Positions 56,118 to 64,000 of a DNA stretch of 64,000 bases are shown here, piece by piece. The stretch's first letter is position 1; every line of letters starts with the position of its first letter. Under the pieces are notes generated by a model. That model was not told the DNA's origin and did not search any database. It saw only the letters and a list, made by a program, of their open reading frames with translations. This stretch comes from Panulirus ornatus (taxonomy: Eukaryota; Arthropoda; Malacostraca; Decapoda; Palinuridae), in NCBI RefSeq assembly GCF_036320965.1, contig NC_092270.1, positions 18,110,940-18,174,939 on the forward strand, written 5' to 3'. Made by a program: the position numbers and the translations under genes.

Positions 56118-56180
<63 letters not shown>
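56118..56180. repeat. (TA)n microsatellite
   Basis: Follows the A-tail of A21. Confidence 0.97.
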
Positions 56181-56186
<6 letters not shown>

Positions 56187-56199
56187 TGAACATGCAACA

Positions 56200-57120
56200 T
56201 TACATTACACAATTGAGGTATTGGTTCACCCCGGACAGGTTTGCATCTCCATAATACTCATCAATCACTCTTAATCCAGACGGTCTGTACCACAAAGCAA
56301 AACACCAACCACTAGGCATCACATATGCCTTGATGACAAGATAAAGAATCCCTTAACATCCAATGGAAACAATTCAGCTCCTCCACTTTAACTACAATTC
56401 AGCTGCGCCACTTTAAACTATGCCTGACCAGCCTGGTTTTCTACCCTCTCAAAAGCAAAGATAACAGGTGCAAACCACACAAAATAGTGCATTTAGAACA
56501 ATTACTGGCTGCCTTGCAACCATAAACACTACACCTTCACAATGAAAGAAAAATCCTCCCAATACAGTTTTGCTTCAGTATGCCTGGCACTCGATTCTAT
56601 GTAACAGCACGAGACTACTTTCACCCAAGTGATTCCATAACTAACCACCAAATCCACAGAAGAAACAATAAGTTTACCCTTACCACACACTTCAGTAACT
56701 TTTACTCACAGATCCCTCCACCCCCAATTTGACGTTGACAAAATGCATACACACTGAAATAGCCTGACAAGCACTAAACAGCTGATATTACAAACTCATT
56801 CTTAAGCCCCAAGCCACCAGACAAACACCCAGCAAAAACACTCTCCCTAGAAAAACCTCAAATCACAATTTCCTGCTTACACTCTAAACATCACTCATTA
56901 CTACAACAATAAAAACACCATTTCAAATTATCCCAAGACCCTTCATGCCCACAGTGCAACTACCATAAAGAAAACACTGAGCATTTACTACTCAACTGCC
57001 CTGCACTCTCTGCACATACACGCACATACATCACAACTCTGTGACCTGTGGTCCCGACCGATGGATGTGGCTACCCTCTCGAGAGTGTCATATAGATAGA
57101 AGGGACTCGTCAGGCATAAA
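56200..57120 (+). pseudogene. RT-D: fourth LINE-like remnant, copy 1
   Basis: Plus-strand fragments, mostly in one frame, read CLTSLVFYPLKSK, IVHLEQLLAALQP, YFHPSDSITNHQIH, FTLTTHFSNFYSQIPPPP. They end in a Cys/His module CPQCNYHKENTEHLLLNCPA (56950-57003), then HTRTYITTL, VVPTDGCGYPLESVI. The ending C-x2-C-x7-H-x4-C followed by a LW-RP-V-type tail is typical of the extreme C-terminus of some LINE polyproteins. Several stops are present. I cannot name the clade. Confidence 0.5.
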
Positions 57121-57134
57121 GGTAAGATACACAT

Positions 57135-57727
57135 ACACACAATAAAACAAAGATACTCCATATACTATCCCACTTCAACAAACTTGTCACTTAGTTCTTT
57201 GCAACAGCATGAGACCCCCTCCCATCCAAACCACTCCATAACTAAACACCAATTCCCAAGTAGAAATATAAATGTTATCTGTACATTACACTTCAACAAC
57301 CTCTACTCACAGATCCCACCATCCCCAACATATAAAACATTGACAAAACACATACATATTGAATGATGTGACAGACACTAAATAACTGCCCTTCCAACTC
57401 AGTCACCCCAACTCAGTCTTAAACACCATCCCACCAAACATTCGCCAACCTGAAAACCACACTCTTCAGACATACATGAGTCACACTTTCCCAACTGTTT
57501 GGGATATCAACATTGCAAACACTGATTCTGCATGTCCCAAGACCCAAGTAGCCCATGATGCAAATACTATAATAAAGACACTGAACATTGACAGCTAGAT
57601 TGCCCTGCACTATTCTGACACACACATACATTACTACACCTTATGACCTATGGTCCTACCTAATGAATGTGGCCAGCTTGCTCAGCTCTATGGGAGCCTC
57701 ACAAAAACAGAAGGGACTCTTGAGGTA
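57135..57727 (+). pseudogene. RT-D remnant, copy 2 (tandem)
   Basis: Repeats the last ~580 bases of copy 1: a TTTGCAACAGCATGAGACC block, FNNLYSQIPPSPT (~57300), the Cys/His module with one Cys lost (SP-stop-CKYYNKDTEH), and the ending AGAAGGGACTC, as in copy 1 (57097). Confidence 0.55.
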
Positions 57728-58640
57728 AGGTTTTTATACAGGTTTAGCAGGAGGAAACACATTTACGAGTCTTGAATGAAGAGAACATGGAGGAGGTGGA
57801 ATGTTTTAGGTAACTAGGAGTGGATACAGCAGTAGATGGAACAATGCAAATTGAAATGAATCGCAGGTTTGAGGTCGTGGTTGCATTGAGGAGTGTGTGG
57901 GAAGAGAGTTCACTGCCTCTGAGGGTAGAAATGGATATATTTGATTGTATGGTAGTCCCAGTGGTGCTGCATGGATGAGAGTCATGGGCCCTAAACAGAA
58001 ACAAACAAAAGGGGTGGATACATTGAAAATGTAACGCATGAGGAAATTTGTGGTGTTGAAGGGTTGATTATTTAAGGACTGAGTGTGTAAGAAAGAGGTG
58101 CGTTAGTATTTGTAGTATGAATGAGTATTGCTGATGTGGCTTGGAATATGAAGTTGATGAGTGATGTGTGACCAACTGACTAAAAAGATACATGTTAACT
58201 GTAGTGGCAGCATGGAGGATGGGGACACCAATTAGATGTAATGATGGAGCAAATGATGTTTTGAGTAACTGGGGTCTGAACATGCCAGAGGGTAAAATGA
58301 CTGCAAGGGTTAGAGTATATTGGAGCAATATAGATATGGGGTGATATACTGTCAGTGGGCATATAAAGTGGTCAAAGAAAACCATGGAAAGGCCTGTGGA
58401 TAGGAGGCATTTAGAGCAGATATAAGCAAATGGGGTCATTCTTCATCTGTTCTTAGCTCTATCCTATGTGGGAAATAGCATGTGAAGGGTTTGGGGTAAA
58501 TCATGGAAATGTCTGTGGGGCCTGGATGTGGATTAGGGAGCTGTGATTTCGATGCATTACACATGAGAGCTAGAGACAGTGTGAACAAATGTGGCCTTTT
58601 TTGTCTGTTTTCCTGGTACTACCTTGCCATACATGCACGC
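57728..58640 (+). mobile_element. RT-A, old copy A22
   Basis: Plus strand, diverged. MEEVECFR(-)LGVDTAVDGTMQIEMN starts at about 57790; thumb and C-terminal remnants run to 58330. One 3' UTR ends near 58470 and a second, less diverged 3'-UTR segment (GTGAAGGGTTTGGGGTAAATC) follows from 58471. These may be two joined copies. Confidence 0.75.
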
Positions 58641-58642
58641 AA

Positions 58643-58676
<34 letters not shown>

Positions 58677-58690
58677 TTTATATATATATT
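58641..58690. repeat. (CA)n(TA)n microsatellite
   Basis: Lies between the tails of A22 (plus) and A23 (minus). Confidence 0.95.
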
Positions 58691-60990
58691 TTTATTTTAT
58701 TTTGCTTTGTCACTGTCTCCTGCATTAGCGAGATAGCGCAAGGAAACAGACGAAAGAATGGCCCAATCCACCCACATACACATGTATATACATACACGTC
58801 CACACACGCAGATATACATACCCATACATCTCAACGTATACATATATATACAAACACCAACATATACATATATATACATGTACATAATTCATACTGTCTG
58901 CCTTATTCATTCCCATCGCCACCCCGCCACACATGAGGGGGGAGGGGGTTCTTTTACCCCAGACGCTTCACATGCCTTGATTCAATCCACTGACTGCACG
59001 TCAGCCCCGGTATACCACATCGCTCCAATTCACTCTATTCCTTGCCCTCCTTTCACCCTCCTGCATGTTCAGGCCCCGATCACACAAAATCTTTTTCACT
59101 CCATCTTTCCACCTCCAATTTGGTCTCCCTCTTCTCCTTGTTCCCTCCACCTCCGACACATATATCCTCTTGGTCAATCTTTCCTCACTCATCCTCTCCA
59201 TGTGCCCAAACCACTTCAAAACACCCTCTTCTGCTCTCTCAACCACGCTCTTTTTATTTCCACACATCTCTCTTACCCTTACGTTACTCACTCGATCAAA
59301 CCACCTCACACCACACATTGTCCTCAAACATCTCATTTCCAGCACATCCATCCTCCTGCGCACAACTCTATCCATAGCCCACGCCTCGCAACCATACAAC
59401 ATTGTTGGAACCACTATTCCTTCAAACATACCCATTTTTGCTTTCCGAGATAATGTTCTCGACTTCCACACATTCTTCAAGGCTCCCAGAATTTTCGCCC
59501 CCTCCCCCACCCTATGATCCACTTCTGCTTCCATGGTTCCATCCGCTGCTAGATCCACTCCCAGATATCTAAAACACTTCACTTCCTCCAGTTTTTCTCC
59601 ATTCAAACTTACCTCCCAATTGACTTGACCCTCAACCCTACTGTACCTAATAACCTTGCTCTTATTCACATTTACTCTTAAATTTCTTCTTACACACACT
59701 TTACCAAACTCAGTCACCAGCTTCTGCAGTTTCTCACATGAATCAGCCACCAGCGCTGTATCATCAGTGAACAACAACTGACTCACTTCCCAAGCTCTCT
59801 CATCCCCAACAGACTTCATACTTGCCCCTCTTTCCAAAACTCTTGCATTCACCTCCCTAACAAACCCATCCATAAACAAATTAAACAACCATGGAGACAT
59901 CACACACCCCTGCCGCAAACCTACATTCACTGAGAACCAATCACTTTCCTCTCTTCCTACACGTACACATGCCTTACAACCTCGATAAAAACTTTTCACT
60001 GCTTCTAACAACTTGCCTCCCACACCATATATTCTTAATACCTTCCACAGAGCATCTCTATCAACTCTATCATATGCCTTCTCCAGATCCATAAATGCTA
60101 CATACAAATCCATTTGCTTTTCTAAGTATTTCTCACATACATTCTTCAAAGCAAACATCTGATCCACACATCCTCTACCACTTCTGAAACCACACTGCTC
60201 TTCCCCAATCTGATGCTCTGTACATGCCTTCACCCTCTCAATCAATACCCTCCCATATAATTTACCAGGAACACTCAACATACTTATACCTCTGTAATTT
60301 GAGCACTCACTCTTATCCCCTTTGCCTTTGTACAATGGCACTATGCACGCATTCTGCCAATCCTCAGGCACCTCACCATGAGTCATACATACATTAAATA
60401 ACCTTACCAACCAGTCAATAATACAGTCACCCCCTTTTTTAATAAATTCCACTGCAATACCATCCAAACCTGCTGCCTTGCCGGCTTTCATCTTCCGCAA
60501 AGCTTTTACTACCTCTTCTCTGTTTACCAAATCATTTTCCCCAACCCTCTCACTTTGCACACCACCTTGACCAAAACACCCTATATCTGCCACTCTATCA
60601 TCAAACACATTCAACAAACCTTCAAAATACTCACTCCATCTCCTTCTCACATCACCACTACTTGTTATCACCTCCCCATTTGCGCCCTTCACTGAAGTTC
60701 CCATTTGCTCCCTTGTCTTACGCACTTTATTTACCTCCTTCCAGAACATCTTTTTATTCTCCCTAAAATTTAATGATACTCTCTCACCCCAACTCTCATT
60801 TGCCCTCTTTTTCATCTCTTGCACCTTTCTCTTGACCTCCTGTGTCTTTCTTTTATACATCTCCCACTCAATTGCATTTTTTCCCTGCAAAAATCGTCCA
60901 AATGCCTCTCTCTTCTCTTTCACTAATAATCTTACTTCTTCATCCCACCACTCACTACCCTTTCTAATCAACCCACCTCCCACTCATCTC
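58691..60990 (-). mobile_element. RT-A copy A23 (longest open copy)
   Basis: Minus strand. The tail complement TTTGCTTTGTCACTGTCTCC starts near 58700. The 3' UTR is partly deleted: CACACATGAGGGGGGAGG joins TTCTTTTACCCCAGACG at about 58945, a different breakpoint from the short form of A16, A17, A21 and A24. The frame is open throughout to 60983. The 5' end is cut at CCCACTCATCTC, before a TA/T run. Confidence 0.95.
59001..60983 (-). CDS. RT-A non-LTR reverse transcriptase, 660-codon open frame (A23)
   Basis: Retrotransposon reverse transcriptase (target-primed copying of its own RNA in the nucleus). In order: a basic linker SEWWDEEVRLLVKEKREAFG (10-29) and coiled basic stretch (30-66); WSEYFEGLLN (116-125); GLDGIAVEF (172-180); DWQNACIVPLYKGKGD (208-223); NYRGIS (229-234); GFRSGRG (265-271). 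Motif A is DLEKAYDRVD (299-308, catalytic D299), motif B is GLRQGCVMSP (355-364) and motif C is FTDDTALVAD (405-414; both Asp kept, but Ala of FADD is Thr). The primer grip/thumb follows (470-540), then LRTMCGVRWFDR (553-564), WFGHMERM (591-598) and RGRPNWRWKDGV (618-629). No endonuclease domain is in the copy: it is 5'-truncated upstream of residue 1, so the listed start is arbitrary. The VYRG stop is a TGA where older copies read on for RRAVNGLNQGM. The clade (RTE- or Jockey-like) is not resolved. Confidence 0.9.
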   Translation of the reverse strand: MGGGLIRKGSEWWDEEVRLLVKEKREAFGRFLQGKNAIEWEMYKRKTQEVKRKVQEMKKRANESWGERVSLNFRENKKMFWKEVNKVRKTREQMGTSVKGANGEVITSSGDVRRRWSEYFEGLLNVFDDRVADIGCFGQGGVQSERVGENDLVNREEVVKALRKMKAGKAAGLDGIAVEFIKKGGDCIIDWLVRLFNVCMTHGEVPEDWQNACIVPLYKGKGDKSECSNYRGISMLSVPGKLYGRVLIERVKACTEHQIGEEQCGFRSGRGCVDQMFALKNVCEKYLEKQMDLYVAFMDLEKAYDRVDRDALWKVLRIYGVGGKLLEAVKSFYRGCKACVRVGREESDWFSVNVGLRQGCVMSPWLFNLFMDGFVREVNARVLERGASMKSVGDERAWEVSQLLFTDDTALVADSCEKLQKLVTEFGKVCVRRNLRVNVNKSKVIRYSRVEGQVNWEVSLNGEKLEEVKCFRYLGVDLAADGTMEAEVDHRVGEGAKILGALKNVWKSRTLSRKAKMGMFEGIVVPTMLYGCEAWAMDRVVRRRMDVLEMRCLRTMCGVRWFDRVSNVRVREMCGNKKSVVERAEEGVLKWFGHMERMSEERLTKRIYVSEVEGTRRRGRPNWRWKDGVKKILCDRGLNMQEGERRARNRVNWSDVVYRG

Positions 60991-60997
60991 ATATATA

Positions 60998-61001
<4 letters not shown>
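60991..61001. repeat. Short (TA)n at the A23/A24 junction
   Basis: A few TA repeats between the 5' end of A23 and the T-run of A24. Confidence 0.7.
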
Positions 61002-61042
<41 letters not shown>

Positions 61043-61710
61043 CTTTGTCGCTGTCTCCCGCGTTTGCGAGGTAGCGCGAGGAAACAGACGAAAGAAATGG
61101 CCCAACCCCCATACACACGTACATACACACGTCCACACACGCAAATATACATACCTACACAGCTTTCCATGGTTTACCCCAGACGCTTCACATGCCTTGA
61201 TTCAATCCACTGACAGCACGTCAACCCCTGTATACCACATCGCTCCAATTCACTCTATTCCTTGCCCTCCTTTCACCCTCCTGCATGTTCAGGCCCCGAT
61301 CACACAAAATCTTTTTCACTCCATCTTTCCACCTCCAATTTGGTCTCCCTCTTCTCCTCGTTCCCTCCACCTCCGACACATATATCCTCTTGGTCAATCT
61401 TTCCTCACTCATTCTCTCCATGTGCCCAAACCATTTCAAAACACCCTCTTCTGCCCTCTCAACCACGCTCTTTCTATTTCCACACATCTCTCTTACCCTT
61501 ACGTTACTCACTCGATCAAACCACCTCACACCACACACTGTCCTCAAACATCTCATTTCCAGCACATCCATCCTCCTGCGCACAACTCCATCCATAGCCC
61601 ACGCCTCGCAACCATACAACATTGTTGGAACCACCACTCCCCCAAACATACCCACTTTTGCTTTCCGAGATAATGTTCTCGACTTCCACACATCTTTCAA
61701 GGCTCCCAAA
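61002..61710 (-). mobile_element. RT-A copy A24 (young; short 3' UTR)
   Basis: Minus strand. A 38-base T-run (A-tail) precedes the tail complement ATACTTTGTCGCTGTCTCC. The 3' UTR is short (TACCTACACAGCTTTCC). The coding region is open from LGALKDVWKSRTLSRKAK to the RG stop at 61221. It joins A25 head-to-head at 61710/61711. The 232-codon frame 61221-61919 continues antisense into A25, and that extra part is not real protein. Confidence 0.93.
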
Positions 61711-62418
61711 AGAGAGATGTGTGGAAATAAAAAGAGCGTGGTTGAGAGAGCAGAAGAGGGTGTTTTGAAATAGTTTGGGCACATGGAGAGAATGAGTGAG
61801 GAAAGATTGACCAAGAGGATATATGTGTCGGAGGTGTAGGGAATGAGGAGAAGTGGGAGACCAAATTGGAGGTGGAAAGATGGAGTGAAAAATATTTTGA
61901 GTGATCGGGGCCTGAACATGCAGGAGGGTGAAAGGCGGGCAAGGAATAGAGTGAATTGGATCGATGTGGTATACCGGGGTTGACGTGCTGTCAGTGGATT
62001 GAATCAGGGCATGTGAAGCGTCTGGGGTAAACCATGGAAAGTTGTGTGGGGCCTGGATGTGGAAAGGGAGCTGTGGTTTCGGCCATTATTGCATGACAGC
62101 TAGAGAATGAGTGTGAACGAATGGGGCCTCTGTTGTCTTTTTCTAGCACTACCTCGCACACATGAGGGGGGAGGGGGATGGTATTCCATGTGTGGCGAGG
62201 TGGCGATGGGAATGAATAAAGGCAGACAGTGTGAATTGTGTGCATGGGTATATATGTATGTGTCTGTGTGTGTATATATATGTGTGCACTGAGATGTATA
62301 GGTATGTATATTTTGCATGTGTGGACGTGTATGTATATACATGTGTATGGGGGTGGGTTGGGCCATTTCTTTCGTCTGTTTCCTTGCGCTACCTCGCAAA
62401 CGCGGGAGACAGCGGCAA

Positions 62419-62420
<2 letters not shown>
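61711..62420 (+). mobile_element. RT-A copy A25 (long 3' UTR)
   Basis: Plus strand, from the [17 protein letters not shown] codons. One stop interrupts LK-stop-FGHM (TGG to TAG) and another lies at EV-stop-GMRR. The long 3' UTR is followed by the tail GACAGCGGCAAAAAA and a TA array. The UTR form differs from its partner A24, so the two are separate insertions or templates. Confidence 0.93.

Positions 62421-62461
<41 letters not shown>
62421..62461. repeat. (TA)n microsatellite
   Basis: Between the tail of A25 and the 5' end of A26. Confidence 0.97.
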
Positions 62462-62464
<3 letters not shown>

Positions 62465-62920
62465 AATGGATTGAACCAGGGCATGTGAAGCGTCTGGGGT
62501 AAACCATGGAAAGTTCTGTGGGGCCTGGATGGAAAGGGAGCTGTGGTTTCTGTGCATTATAACCTGACAGCTAGAGACTGAGTGTGAACAAATGGGGCCT
62601 TTGTTGTCTTTTCCTAGCGCTACCTCGCACACATGAGGGGGGAGGGGGTTGTTATTCCATGTGTGGCGAGGTGGCGATGGGAATAAATAAAGGCAGACAG
62701 TATGAATTATGTACATGTGTATACATGTTTATGTCTGTGTGTGTATATATATGTATACATTGAGATGTATAGGTATGTATATTTGCGTGTGGACGTGTAT
62801 GTATATACATGTGTATGGGGGTGGGTTGGGCCATTTCTTTCATCTGTTTCCTTGCGCTACCTCGCAAATGCGGGAGACAGCGACAAAGTAAAATAATAAT
62901 AATAATAAAAATACATATAT
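62462..62920 (+). mobile_element. RT-A copy A26 (3' UTR only)
   Basis: Plus strand. It begins at GTCAATGGATTGAACCAGGG (ancestral C-terminal codons AVNGLNQGM) and contains the complete long 3' UTR. The tail is GACAGCGACAAAGTAAAATAATAATAATAA. Confidence 0.93.
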
Positions 62921-62921
62921 A

Positions 62922-64000
<1,079 letters not shown>

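Noticed and set aside
60832..60990. Full-length LINE with endonuclease
   Set aside because: A23 ends at residue 1 of the 660-residue frame in a TA/T run, and A02 reaches only slightly further. No apurinic-endonuclease motifs of RT-A are present in the window.
2455..62418. Head-to-head LINE pairs explained by classic twin priming
   Set aside because: Twin priming leaves one 3' tail and an inverted internal segment. Here both partners have their own 3' UTR and tail.

Overview
The window is eukaryotic, repeat-dense genomic DNA. It has an AT-rich unique background, abundant (TA)n, (CA)n and (TTA)n microsatellites, 5'-truncated non-LTR retrotransposons, SINE-like elements and one short exon behind a good splice acceptor. 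The repeat proteins and short repeats resemble, from memory, those of decapod crustaceans. 'Arthropod, probably decapod' is therefore my best guess, but nothing here proves the species. There are no prokaryotic operons, rRNA genes, CRISPR arrays or intact tRNA genes.

Only one host gene is recognisable. The terminal coding exon of an AMFR/gp78-type ER ubiquitin ligase lies at 7070-7268 on the + strand and carries the G2BR (UBE2G2-binding) helix. The preceding ~7 kb would be its last intron, loaded with antisense LINE copies, and the following kilobases its 3' UTR and flank. A second possible exon with one membrane segment (31511-31743) is weak.

Layout: 1-6720, SINE and LINE copies A01-A04 in the presumed intron. 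6838-7069, a tandemly duplicated intron 3' end. 7070-7268, the AMFR exon. 7269-13740, mostly unique sequence with a tRNA-derived SINE, a ~48-bp minisatellite (10410-11260), a perfect 17-bp-arm hairpin (13056-13093) and a 39-bp minisatellite. 13748-17800, old LINE copies and a diverged minisatellite split by a LINE (A08, with a 13-bp target-site duplication) and a hAT-type MITE. 17800-29860, mainly unique DNA. 29866-43600, decayed copies of a second LINE family (RT-B) mixed with RT-A copies and SINEs in (TA)n. 43600-45480, unique. 45485-64000, an almost continuous nest of RT-A LINEs, SINEs and TA arrays, including the youngest copies (a 660-codon open frame at 59001-60983 and a 426-codon one at 54638-55918).

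The dominant family (RT-A, 27 pieces) encodes a reverse transcriptase plus a characteristic C-terminal region; no copy reaches an endonuclease domain. Three points stand out. (1) Five pairs of RT-A copies sit head-to-head, with truncated 5' ends joined and 3' tails outward. (2) A ~235-bp SINE-like repeat (10 copies) shares the LINE's 3'-terminal hairpin, which suggests a LINE/SINE partnership. (3) Two RT-A subfamilies differ by a C-terminal CGA-to-TGA stop and by a 3'-UTR deletion.
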